From Alloacidobacterium dinghuense (lineage in GTDB: Bacteria; Acidobacteriota; Terriglobia; Terriglobales; Acidobacteriaceae), in contig NZ_CP060394.1 of assembly GCF_014274465.1 (NCBI RefSeq), positions 2,728,001-2,792,000 of the forward strand: a DNA stretch of 64,000 bases, written 5' to 3'. Positions 27,800-36,207 of this stretch are shown piece after piece (within the stretch, counting starts at the first letter, position 1; every line of letters starts with the position of its first letter). Position numbers and translations under genes: made by a program. The notes under the pieces are model-generated. The model was not told the origin of the DNA. It searched no databases and saw only the letters and a program-made list of their open reading frames with translations.

Positions 27800-27818
27800 G
27801 GGGGTGAAAACCACCCCC
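27800..27818. terminator. GC-rich hairpin after the E1 gene
   Basis: GGGGGTG and CACCCCC form a perfect 7-bp stem around AAAAC. It lies directly beyond the TAA (27820-27822) of the minus-strand E1 gene. The T-run on the minus strand is weak (ACATTTTG), so it may be a terminator or a 3'-end stabiliser. Confidence 0.5.
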
Positions 27819-27819
27819 T

Positions 27820-29991
27820 TTAGTACTTCATGAGCTTCGCAATCGCCTGGTAGATGTGGTCTGGCTGCGGCAGGATCACATCCTCCAGCAGCGGCTGGTA
27901 AGCCACAAAGGTGTCCATCGCAGCCACTCGCTTCACCGGAGCATCGAGGTCTTCGAATAGCTCATCGGCGATACGGGCCGCAATTTCCGCCCCATAGCCC
28001 CAGCTCAGCATGTCTTCGTAGGCAACGATGACCCGGCTGGTTTTCTTCACCGAGGTCGCAATCGCCTCCCAGTCATAAGGGCTGAGCGTGCGCAGATCGA
28101 GAATCTCCGCCTCGATGCCATGCTCGCGCTGCGCCTTCTGCGCCGCCTGCAGAGCACGCGGAACTACGGCGCCGTAAGTCACAATGGTCAGGTCCTTGCC
28201 CCCACGCACGGTCTTAGCCTTGCCGAAGGGAATCATGTAATCGGGTCCGGGATACGGCGCCCGGCCAAACGTCTCGCGATAGAGACGCTTGTGCTCAAGA
28301 AAGAGCACCGGATCGTCGCAGCGGATCGCCGTCCGCAACAAGCCGTTGGCATCGAGCGCATTCGACGGAAACACCACTCGGACGCCGGGGGTATGGGTAA
28401 AGATGCTCTCGCCCGACTGCGAGTGATAAATCGAGCCGCCGGTAAGATAGCCGCCGATAGCAACGCGAACCACAGCAGGCGCGGAGAACGTTCCGTTCGA
28501 CCGCCAGCGCATTGAGCTCAGCTCATTGCGCATCTGGTGCATCGCCGGCCAGAAGTAGTCGAAGAACTGGATCTCCACCACTGGCTTCAAGCCACGCACA
28601 GCCTGTCCAACAGCGCGACCGACGATGTTCGCCTCAGCCAGCGGCGAATTGAAGGCGCGATCGCTGCCAAATTCACTCTGCAGTCCCGCCGTCAGCTTAA
28701 AGACGCCACCCTTGCCCTTGACCAGCCCTTCGCGCAGATACTCCTCACGACTGCAGTCGGCCACGTCTTCGCCGAATACGACGATGCGCGGATCGCGCCG
28801 CATCTCGTCCTTGAGGCAGGCATTGATGAGGTCCGCCATCGTACGTTCCTGCGTGTCAGACGTCTGCGCAGGTTTGGTCTGCAAGTCGGCGCGCGCCGGA
28901 TCGTAATTCTCGGAGTACACATGTAGCGGGATGCTCGCCGGTTCCGGAAACGGCGCGCGCAAGGCACGCTCGGCAGCCTGACGAACCTCTTCGTCGACCT
29001 CTTTCTCCAGGCGATTGATCGCCTCGGCATCGAGAATGCCCTCGCGCAGCAGGAACATCTGCATCTTCTGCAGCGGATCGCGCAACGAGTCAGCCTCAAG
29101 CTCGCTCTTCGGCCGGTACGCACGATCGTCGTCGGAAAATGAGTGCGAGTAAGGCCGCGTCACATGCCCGTGCACGAAGGCAGGCCCATTGCCCGCTCGG
29201 CAATGCGCGACCGCCTCTTCAAAAACCCGATAGCTTTCAATCGGATCGGTCCCGTCGACCTCGGCAAAATAGAAATTCGGGAAATTTGCAACCAGCTTTG
29301 AGATGTTGCCGCCCGGCGTATTTACCTCGACGGGAACCGAGATGGCGTACTTGTTGTCCTCGACTACGAACAGCACTGGCAGCTTGAGGTTCGAAGCGGT
29401 ATTCAGCGCCTCCCAGAACTCACCCTGGCTCGTCGAACCCTCGCCGAGCGAAACGTAAACAACCTCGTCACCGTGGAAGACGACGTCTTTGAAAGCGCGA
29501 TAATCACCCTCATGCTCCGCCGCTTCCGGATGGCGCGAGAAATAACGCCCCGCCTCAGCGCATCCCACAGCATGCAAGACCTGCGTCGCGGTAGCCGAAG
29601 ATTGCGACACAATATTCAGCTTGGTATTGCCCCAGTGCGACGGCATCTGGCGGCCACCGCTCGACGGATCGGCGGCAGCACCGACAGCCTGCAGCAGCAT
29701 GTCTTCGACGGTGCTGCCAAGCGTAAGGCAAAGCGCGCGGTCGCGATAGTAAGGGAAAAACCAGTCGTAGCCGGGCTTGAGCGCCATGCCTGCAGCCACC
29801 AAAAGGGCCTCATGACCAGCGCCGGAAATCTGGAAGAAGATTTTCTGCTGCCGCTTGAGCAGGATTTCGCGGTCATCGGTGCGCCGCGAAAGATACATAA
29901 GACGGTAGACTTCAATCAGGCGCTCAGAATCGACGCCTGAAACCACACTTGTTTCATGCTGCTCAGCGCCGCTTACCGCTGCTTTTGCCAT
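27820..29991 (-). CDS. Fused alpha/beta E1 subunit of a 2-oxo acid dehydrogenase complex
   Basis: The 723-residue protein joins the alpha subunit (about 1-360) to the beta subunit (about 390-723) of a thiamine-diphosphate E1. The alpha half has the cofactor motif beginning [15 protein letters not shown] and ending with Asn in [12 protein letters not shown]. The beta half starts [28 protein letters not shown] and contains [23 protein letters not shown]. It probably decarboxylates branched-chain 2-oxo acids (2-oxoisovalerate type) or pyruvate and hands the acyl group to an E2, not encoded nearby. The fusion is common in some phyla. A hairpin follows its stop. Confidence 0.88.
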   Translation of the reverse strand: MAKAAVSGAEQHETSVVSGVDSERLIEVYRLMYLSRRTDDREILLKRQQKIFFQISGAGHEALLVAAGMALKPGYDWFFPYYRDRALCLTLGSTVEDMLLQAVGAAADPSSGGRQMPSHWGNTKLNIVSQSSATATQVLHAVGCAEAGRYFSRHPEAAEHEGDYRAFKDVVFHGDEVVYVSLGEGSTSQGEFWEALNTASNLKLPVLFVVEDNKYAISVPVEVNTPGGNISKLVANFPNFYFAEVDGTDPIESYRVFEEAVAHCRAGNGPAFVHGHVTRPYSHSFSDDDRAYRPKSELEADSLRDPLQKMQMFLLREGILDAEAINRLEKEVDEEVRQAAERALRAPFPEPASIPLHVYSENYDPARADLQTKPAQTSDTQERTMADLINACLKDEMRRDPRIVVFGEDVADCSREEYLREGLVKGKGGVFKLTAGLQSEFGSDRAFNSPLAEANIVGRAVGQAVRGLKPVVEIQFFDYFWPAMHQMRNELSSMRWRSNGTFSAPAVVRVAIGGYLTGGSIYHSQSGESIFTHTPGVRVVFPSNALDANGLLRTAIRCDDPVLFLEHKRLYRETFGRAPYPGPDYMIPFGKAKTVRGGKDLTIVTYGAVVPRALQAAQKAQREHGIEAEILDLRTLSPYDWEAIATSVKKTSRVIVAYEDMLSWGYGAEIAARIADELFEDLDAPVKRVAAMDTFVAYQPLLEDVILPQPDHIYQAIAKLMKY

Positions 29992-30000
29992 TCAAAAGAA

Positions 30001-30429
30001 CCTCTATCATCGTTCCTGGGATAACTCGAACAACCCAGGCGACAGGTGATTGTACAGCTTTCGCCAAAGTCTGTCTGTCGTCTCGAAACAATCCAACCGT
30101 ACTTTGATGCCCCGAACCGGAACCGGGAACCGGCAGCTTTTTGTTATTTCTATTCTAAGAAAGTAATAATGGATCAGCTACCCGAAACCGACCCAATATT
30201 GCCGCCGCGGCTTCGATCATCTATCCGTGAGTGCGCGCATTGACCATCGTTTTCGCAACGTGCTTTAATTCAACGTTTTCATAATGATGTCTGCCCGGAA
30301 GGTTCCGGCTCGCATTGAGGCCATTTCCGCATCTCATTTGAATTCTGGTTCTGATATGTTTCTGATTCCGGAGTGTGCAGATGCCGGAAGCGCAAGATTG
30401 GGTGATTGCTATTCTCTGGAGGACATTGA
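30001..30429. other. Intergenic region upstream of hppA
   Basis: This 430-base interval between the divergent E1 and pyrophosphatase genes should hold both promoters. I see no convincing gene, repeat or structured RNA in it. The only clear element is GGAGG at about 30419-30423, the ribosome site of hppA. Confidence 0.5.
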
Positions 30430-32694
30430 ATGTCGTTTTACTCCTCGCTGGCTGCATTTTTCTGGCAGGCCACGGATTCCTTAAACACAAGCTCTGACAG
30501 TCTCTATCTCTGGATCGCGCTCGCAGTCGGCCTCCTTGGCCTGATCGCAGCGCTGGTCTTCGCACGCTCTGTCCTCAGTTCCGACACTGGAACGGCAGAC
30601 ATGCAACGCATCTCCGACGCTATCCGCCAGGGAGCGGAAGCCTTTATGCGCAGGCAGTACGGTACGATCGCGATGATTGCCGTAGCACTCGCCATCATTC
30701 TTTATCTTGGCTATCGTCTCTCGCCGTTTACTGCTCCATATGCGAATAAAGTCGTCATCAGCTTCCTGATCGGCGCAACCTGCTCGGCGCTCGCAGGTCA
30801 AACGGGTATGTGGGTGTCCATTCGCTCGAACATCCGTACAGCATCGGCTGCTCGCACAAGCTTGGGAAAAGCACTGCAGATCGCGCTGCGCGGCGGCGCC
30901 GTGACAGGGCTCATCGTGGTAGCACTCTCACTGCTCGGAGTCGGCGTTCTCTTTCTTCTCTTCGGCGGACTGCAACACCCGCAGGAGACCCCGTTCAAGC
31001 TCGTCGGCTTTGGCTTTGGAGCATCCTTGGTGGCGCTCTTTGCCCAGCTCGGTGGCGGCATCTATACCAAGGCTGCTGACGTAGGCGCTGATCTGGTTGG
31101 CAAAGTCGAAGCTGGAATTCCGGAAGACGATCCCCGCAACCCGGCTGTCATTGCGGACCTCGTGGGCGACAACGTCGGCGATTGCGCAGGTCGCGGCGCA
31201 GACATCTTCGAGTCGACTGCCGCAGAGAACGTCGGCGCCATGATTCTCGGCGCTGCGCTCTACCCCGTCTTCGGAATCAAGGGCATTCTCTTCCCGCTCA
31301 TCGTGCAAGCGATCAATCTCATCGCCAGCATCATCGGCGTCAGCATTGTGCACAGCAAGGAAGACGAAGATCCGATGCACGCGCTCAACCGGGGCTATTA
31401 TGTCACGTCGATTCTGGCGCTCGTCGGCTTTGCGGTTGCGGTCTACTACATGCTGCAGGGACGCTGGTGGCTGCTCGGATGCGGTATCTGTGGCATCATC
31501 ACCTCGTTCCTCTTCGTCCGCATCACCGAGTACTACACGGAAACGCGCTTTCGTCCGGTGCAGAGTATCGCCAAGGCCTCGCTGACCGGCCCAGCGACGA
31601 ACATCATCAGCGGAATCGCCGTCGGCATGGAAACCCCCGCAGTTCCGGTCATCGTTATCGGCTGCGCACTGCTGTTCAGCTACTATTTCGGCACACGTGG
31701 ATTGGCCGACGTATCCACGATTTCCGAATACTCAAAGGGCATCTATGGCACTGCCATTGCAACCATGGGCATGCTCTCTTCAGCGGCTTACATCCTGGCG
31801 ATGGATACCTTCGGTCCCATCACCGACAATGCTGGCGGCATCATTGAAATGAGTAACCAGCCGCACGACATTCGCGAAAAAACCGACAAGCTTGACGCCG
31901 CCGGAAACACAACGAAGGCACTCACCAAGGGATACGCCATCGGTTCAGCCTCCCTAGCGGCCTTCCTGCTCTTCTCCGCTTACCTCGAGGCTATTCACGA
32001 CATCGTTAGCCAGCGGCTCGCTGCTGCGGGCGAAGTTTTGCCGGCATCGTGGAGCTTCTCGAATGTCAACCTTGCATCGGTGCCCGTCTTCGTCGGCGCA
32101 TTGCTGGGTGCAATGTTGACCTACCTTTTCTCCTCGATGGCGATCAAAGCTGTAGGCCGCGCCGCGCAAACCGTGATTCAGGATGTCCACCAGCAGTTCA
32201 AAGAGAATCCCGGCATCATGGAAGGCACGTCGCAGCCTGATTACGGACGCTGCGTCCACATCGTCACCGGAGCGGCGCTCAAGGAAATGGTCTTGCCGGG
32301 TGTGCTCGCGGTTGCGATGCCGCTCGCAGTGGGCGTCATCTTTCGACATTTCAGTTCGACCTTCAACCTCAAGGAGCTAGCCGATTCTCCAACCATCCAC
32401 GGCATCCCTGTGAACCTGAGCGGAGCTGAGGCTGTTGCCGCACTGCTCATGGTCGGCACCATCTCCGGTATCTTGCTCGCTATGCTGATGAACAACGGCG
32501 GCGGCGCATGGGACAACGCCAAGAAGTTCATTGAGACTGGCCAGTATGGCGGCAAACGCTCAGAAGCGCACAAGGCTGCAGTTGTGGGCGACACGGTTGG
32601 CGATCCTTTCAAGGACACAGCCGGGCCGTCGTTGCACGTGCTCATCAAACTGCTGGCGACCGTAACACTGGTGCTGGCTCCCCTCTTCGTCTGA
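30430..32694 (+). CDS. hppA: K+-independent, proton-pumping membrane pyrophosphatase
   Basis: The 754-residue protein has about 16 transmembrane helices and couples hydrolysis of pyrophosphate to H+ export. The substrate site is seen in KAADVGADLVGKVEAGIPEDDPRNPAVIADLVGDNVGDCAGRGADIFES-type text (around residues 210-265) and DTFGPITDNAGGI. Residue 496 in GNTTKALTKG is lysine; family members with Lys at this place are K+-independent, whereas K+-dependent ones have Ala. The start ATG has GGAGG eight bases upstream, and a strong terminator follows at 32713. It probably conserves energy from biosynthetic pyrophosphate. Confidence 0.96.
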   Translation: MSFYSSLAAFFWQATDSLNTSSDSLYLWIALAVGLLGLIAALVFARSVLSSDTGTADMQRISDAIRQGAEAFMRRQYGTIAMIAVALAIILYLGYRLSPFTAPYANKVVISFLIGATCSALAGQTGMWVSIRSNIRTASAARTSLGKALQIALRGGAVTGLIVVALSLLGVGVLFLLFGGLQHPQETPFKLVGFGFGASLVALFAQLGGGIYTKAADVGADLVGKVEAGIPEDDPRNPAVIADLVGDNVGDCAGRGADIFESTAAENVGAMILGAALYPVFGIKGILFPLIVQAINLIASIIGVSIVHSKEDEDPMHALNRGYYVTSILALVGFAVAVYYMLQGRWWLLGCGICGIITSFLFVRITEYYTETRFRPVQSIAKASLTGPATNIISGIAVGMETPAVPVIVIGCALLFSYYFGTRGLADVSTISEYSKGIYGTAIATMGMLSSAAYILAMDTFGPITDNAGGIIEMSNQPHDIREKTDKLDAAGNTTKALTKGYAIGSASLAAFLLFSAYLEAIHDIVSQRLAAAGEVLPASWSFSNVNLASVPVFVGALLGAMLTYLFSSMAIKAVGRAAQTVIQDVHQQFKENPGIMEGTSQPDYGRCVHIVTGAALKEMVLPGVLAVAMPLAVGVIFRHFSSTFNLKELADSPTIHGIPVNLSGAEAVAALLMVGTISGILLAMLMNNGGGAWDNAKKFIETGQYGGKRSEAHKAAVVGDTVGDPFKDTAGPSLHVLIKLLATVTLVLAPLFV

Positions 32695-32712
32695 GAATGT
32701 TCGGAGCCATAT

Positions 32713-32740
32713 AAAAGGCCGCCCCGCAAGGCGGCCTTTT
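32713..32740 (+). terminator. Intrinsic terminator of hppA
   Basis: AAAAGGCCGCC and GGCGGCCTTTT form a perfect 11-bp stem with loop CCGCAA, followed by ATTTC. It lies 18 bases after the hppA stop and also has a T-run on the opposite strand. Confidence 0.9.
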
Positions 32741-32846
32741 ATTTCTCGTCACAATCTCTGCTATTGTTCCGCAATGGTTTGGCGAAGCAAAGAACCCTGG
32801 TCCAGGCAGGATTATCAGTAATCTCTAAAGGCGAAGACGGACTTCG

Positions 32847-34019
32847 ATGCTACATTATCTTTGGTATAGGCGCAGACAGGACTATCGGTACTATCGTTCT
32901 GTCCCATTTAAGAGGTTGTGGCCCTTTTTCGCCGCGGTATTTTGCCTCTTTTGCATTCTTGGAGTCTTTGGCGACTTGACCAGCCTGGGACGCCTCCCTT
33001 ATGTGATTCTTGCGGCGAATGCAATTCTCAGCGGCCTGACGGCAAACCTGTATCTCTTCATCGCCCTACGGCTCAGGACATATCTTTTCTTTGTCGTATC
33101 AGTCCTTCAGATTCCCCTTTGGATCGCATTCGGCTACCTCGTTCCTATCGCCACTCGCCATTATCACTTGCGCGAGCCTGCCCCCGAAGCTGGCGTTCGG
33201 GTTGATGCGATTGCCATTTTGGTGCTGGTGATTCTTTCGTATTCCTTCTTCGTCCGCTTCCTTCGGGGCGAAGGCCGTGAGGCATTCCGGCTCAGCAATG
33301 AACTCGAACTGGCTCACGGTATCCAGAAGACACTCGTACCGCCGATTCATCTGCGGACAGAGCAGTTCGAACTCTACGGCCGCTCCGATCCGAGTGAGAA
33401 GGTTGGCGGCGATCTCGTCGACGCGCTCGAACTCGAAGACGGCAGCACGGTTGCCTACATCGCCGACATTGCGGGTCATGGCCTGCAGGCCGGCATCCTG
33501 ATGGGAATGCTGAAGACCGCTGCGCGCACGGCCCTGCTCGATGCTGCATCAACTGATGCGCGCATGGTTTTGCCTGTGCTCATGGACAGGCTGAACCGCG
33601 TGCTCCCTAGCGTAAAAGAACCGCAGATGTATGCCACGTTCGCCGGCTTTCGTCTGAATCCCGATGGCAGCGTCTTCTACGCACTGGCCGCGCATCCGCC
33701 AATTTTGCATTACCGCGCCGACGCGCGCTCAGAGCACCTCTCAACAGAACAGTTTCCACTTGGGCTTTTGCCGGTCGACGGCTATTCTTCGGCAGCCACG
33801 ACCATGGCCTCCCGCGACCTGCTCATCGTCGTAACAGATGGAATTCTTGAAGCCAGCGACAAATCTGAAGACGAGTTCGGTCTTATCCGCCTGCAGGAAG
33901 TAATCGCCCGTCACGCTACGAGCAGCCTTCCTGATATGGCAACCGCGATACTCACGGCCGCTCGCGCCTTCGGCAAACAGATTGACGACCAGACGCTGTT
34001 GCTGATCCGAAGGCTATAG
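32847..34019 (+). CDS. Membrane-bound SpoIIE/RsbU-type serine phosphatase
   Basis: The 390-residue protein has an N-terminal membrane part with four helices (about residues 25-45, 52-80, 84-102, 122-142). A linker helix (EAFRLSNELELAHGIQKTLVPP) leads to a PP2C-like SpoIIE domain (about 180-390). Metal-binding positions are visible in KVGGDLVDA, IADIAGHG and VVTDGILEA. Such phosphatases act on anti-sigma antagonist proteins to release a sigma factor; no antagonist or kinase is adjacent. The ATG at 32847 has no strong ribosome site. Confidence 0.87.
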   Translation: MLHYLWYRRRQDYRYYRSVPFKRLWPFFAAVFCLFCILGVFGDLTSLGRLPYVILAANAILSGLTANLYLFIALRLRTYLFFVVSVLQIPLWIAFGYLVPIATRHYHLREPAPEAGVRVDAIAILVLVILSYSFFVRFLRGEGREAFRLSNELELAHGIQKTLVPPIHLRTEQFELYGRSDPSEKVGGDLVDALELEDGSTVAYIADIAGHGLQAGILMGMLKTAARTALLDAASTDARMVLPVLMDRLNRVLPSVKEPQMYATFAGFRLNPDGSVFYALAAHPPILHYRADARSEHLSTEQFPLGLLPVDGYSSAATTMASRDLLIVVTDGILEASDKSEDEFGLIRLQEVIARHATSSLPDMATAILTAARAFGKQIDDQTLLLIRRL

Positions 34020-34023
34020 CCGC

Positions 34024-34581
34024 CTAGGCTGCCGCGTTCAGAAAACGCCGCACCGCAAGCAGCGCCATCAGGCGCGTGATTCCACTGATGAGAAGGTTTA
34101 CGCCGACAATCGTAGCAATCGCCCAGGCTGCGCTCGAAGGCCAGCGGTCGAGAATCAAAAGGGCAAGAAGCAGAGTAACCACGCCGTCAAACAACAGCCA
34201 TCCGGAACCAGCCGTCTTGCGCATCGAGAAGAAATGAATGATGGCGAAAAATCCTTCGATCAAAAAGATGATGCCAAGAACAAATGTGAAAGAAATCAAT
34301 CCGATTACCGGGTGCATGAGCAGCCAGATTCCGCCAATGATGTAGACGATACCGACGAGTGTGCGCCAGAGATAACCGCCGAATCCGCCGCTGACTGGAG
34401 CCGTAGTTAAGTGAATAACGCCTGCAACCAGGATCAAAGTGGCCAGCACGTAGGCCATGCTGATTCCTGCAAGCGACGGCAGGCATAGCGATATAAATCC
34501 GCAGATGATCAGAATTACGGCCCAGGCAATAGCCAGCCCCGTTCCGCGCTTAAGCGTAGTGCTGAGTGCATCTGTTGCCAT
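34024..34581 (-). CDS. HdeD-family acid-resistance membrane protein
   Basis: The 185-residue protein has six transmembrane helices in three pairs, with the DUF308/HdeD pattern (GFISLCLPSLAGISMAYVLATLILVAGVIHL, GGIWLLMHPVIGLISFTFVLGIIFLIEGFFAII, VTLLLALLILDRWPSSAAWAIATIVGVNLLISG). HdeD is linked to acid resistance at high cell density in E. coli; here an acid-stress role is plausible for an acidic soil organism. The ATG at 34579-34581 has AAGGGGG five bases upstream; an upstream start at 34614 is unlikely. Its stop is four bases from that of the converging phosphatase gene. Confidence 0.87.
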   Translation of the reverse strand: MATDALSTTLKRGTGLAIAWAVILIICGFISLCLPSLAGISMAYVLATLILVAGVIHLTTAPVSGGFGGYLWRTLVGIVYIIGGIWLLMHPVIGLISFTFVLGIIFLIEGFFAIIHFFSMRKTAGSGWLLFDGVVTLLLALLILDRWPSSAAWAIATIVGVNLLISGITRLMALLAVRRFLNAAA

Positions 34582-34728
34582 GCGACCCCCTTCAAGGAGA
34601 ATGACCACAACCACAGATTCAGCGTTTTACAAAGATGCTGACAGTACCGAAGACCGTTTTATTGGAGCAGGTTTTTCCGCAACATCATACTCGCGAACAC
34701 ATTAGGATGCTAAGGAAAACGCAGGGCG

Positions 34729-35121
34729 CTAGCTTCCCTTCATCTTCTCCTTAACAGCCTTAGCCAGCTTCTCAATTTCCTCAGCCTTCTTGATCACGGA
34801 GACAGACATCTGATCCTTGTCGCTTTTTGCCACCTCGTCCTTGAGTTGTTCCGTAAGAGTCAGCAGCTTGGCCGTGTCAGTAACGATATCCTTCTGGCGC
34901 TGGTCATTCCGCCTCTGCGCCTGCTGCACCATCGCCCGGTGCGCCATGGTATCTCCATCGTTCTCATCGCTTGAATTTGGCGCTTGACCAGGAGACACGG
35001 GCGGACGCGTGGTAATGGGAGGCAGCGTCTGCTGCGCTTTCGCCGTCAGGAAACAACCACCGAGAACGACAACCACCGCAAAAAGACTCAGCCGTAGCGA
35101 ATTGGCATCTAAACATCGCAT
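34729..35121 (-). CDS. Small secreted protein with a coiled-coil tail
   Basis: The 130-residue protein starts with a signal peptide (LRLSLFAVVVVLGGCFLTAKAQQ) that contains a GGC, so it could be a lipoprotein or be cleaved after AKA. A proline-rich linker (PPITTRPPVSPGQAP) leads to a charged helical region (about 75-130) predicted to form a coiled coil (LLTLTEQLKDEVAKSDKDQMSVSVIKKAEEIEKLAKAVKEKM). I chose the ATG at 35119-35121 because the further open frame upstream would read through the divergent MscS gene. Function unknown. Confidence 0.65.
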   Translation of the reverse strand: MRCLDANSLRLSLFAVVVVLGGCFLTAKAQQTLPPITTRPPVSPGQAPNSSDENDGDTMAHRAMVQQAQRRNDQRQKDIVTDTAKLLTLTEQLKDEVAKSDKDQMSVSVIKKAEEIEKLAKAVKEKMKGS

Positions 35122-35136
35122 CAGGCCATTATAAGA

Positions 35137-36144
35137 ATGTTTGCTATGTTCGTGACACCTATGCTTTCGCTCTCCTCCATCTTTGCTGCAAATGACGTTC
35201 ATACGTCGTATAGCGCGAAATTTCTCGATGACCTGCAGGCCTTTGCATACGAAAAACTCCCGCCAATCGTAATCACCCTGATCCTCGCATGGGTTCTTAG
35301 CCGTGTTCTGAAGGCCATCACAAATCGCGTTGTCCGCATCACCGAGCGGCATGGGGCCGGTGCAGCTCGCTTGGCGCAGGTGCGCACGCTCGCATCTGTC
35401 ATCCGCGCGACAGGGATTGGATTTATCGCCATCGTTGCGGCGATGGAGATATTGCCGAAGCTGGGATTCGAGTTGGGGCCGCTGCTCGCCAGCGCCGGCG
35501 TCGCCGGGGTTGCCATAGGCCTGGCGGCACAGACAATTGTGAAAGACTGCCTGAACGGGATTCTTATTCTCATCGAAGATCAGTACAACGTTGGAGACAA
35601 AGTCCGGTTGGCGGGATTGACCGGCATCGTTGAGTCTCTTTCATTACGCAAAACCACCGTGCGCGATGGCGATGGCACGCTGTATGTTATTCCAAATTCG
35701 CAGATCACCACCGTTGCCAATCTCACCCGCGATTATTCCGTTGCAACCATCAATGTCTCGGTCGATTTCTCCGCCGATCCAGACAAAGTTCTTGCATTGC
35801 TGAAAGAAGTCGCTATGGGCGTACGCAACGATCCCGCTTACAGCGATCTCTTCATCAGCGACCCCACACTGCTTGGCGTCGACACCATCAAGGGATCGCA
35901 GGTGATCTACCCGGTGCAGCTCAAAACGAAGGCTGACAAGCAGTGGGCGCCGATGCGCGAAACACAGCGGCGCATCCGGATCGCCTTGGCCGAAAACGGG
36001 ATGCTGCCGGGAGATCCGTTACGCGTTTATGGATCAAACTTTCAGGTGGTCGGCGCGCGCGACAGCGAAGCCGCATCGAAGCCGGCCGATCCAACCGCAG
36101 CCAAGGCAAATGAAATCAACCCCTTCACCGGCGAAGGCTTGTGA
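35137..36144 (+). CDS. MscS-family mechanosensitive ion channel
   Basis: The 335-residue protein has transmembrane helices near residues 42-60, 85-105 and 118-140. The last is the pore helix with the Gly/Ala pattern (GPLLASAGVAGVAIGLAAQTIVKDCLNGILILIEDQYNVGD), followed by the beta domain (GTLYVIPNSQITTVANLTRD) and C-terminal domain. It should open under hypo-osmotic membrane tension. The start is unsure: the ATG at 35137 lies 15 bases from the divergent start of the small secreted protein, and ATGs at 35146 and 35161 are in frame. No ribosome site stands out. Confidence 0.9.
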   Translation: MFAMFVTPMLSLSSIFAANDVHTSYSAKFLDDLQAFAYEKLPPIVITLILAWVLSRVLKAITNRVVRITERHGAGAARLAQVRTLASVIRATGIGFIAIVAAMEILPKLGFELGPLLASAGVAGVAIGLAAQTIVKDCLNGILILIEDQYNVGDKVRLAGLTGIVESLSLRKTTVRDGDGTLYVIPNSQITTVANLTRDYSVATINVSVDFSADPDKVLALLKEVAMGVRNDPAYSDLFISDPTLLGVDTIKGSQVIYPVQLKTKADKQWAPMRETQRRIRIALAENGMLPGDPLRVYGSNFQVVGARDSEAASKPADPTAAKANEINPFTGEGL

Positions 36145-36207
36145 TAATCGCCGCAAATCAGCGGCTTTCCATGCGGCGATCTACTGAGACGATGGAAGAG
36201 CGCAGCT

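Noticed and set aside
27500-27823. 107-codon plus-strand frame
   Set aside because: It runs through two copies of an intergenic repeat and a terminator-like hairpin, with no ribosome site or protein-like pattern.
30046-30243. 65-codon frame upstream of hppA
   Set aside because: No ribosome site, no hydrophobic or domain pattern; treated as intergenic.
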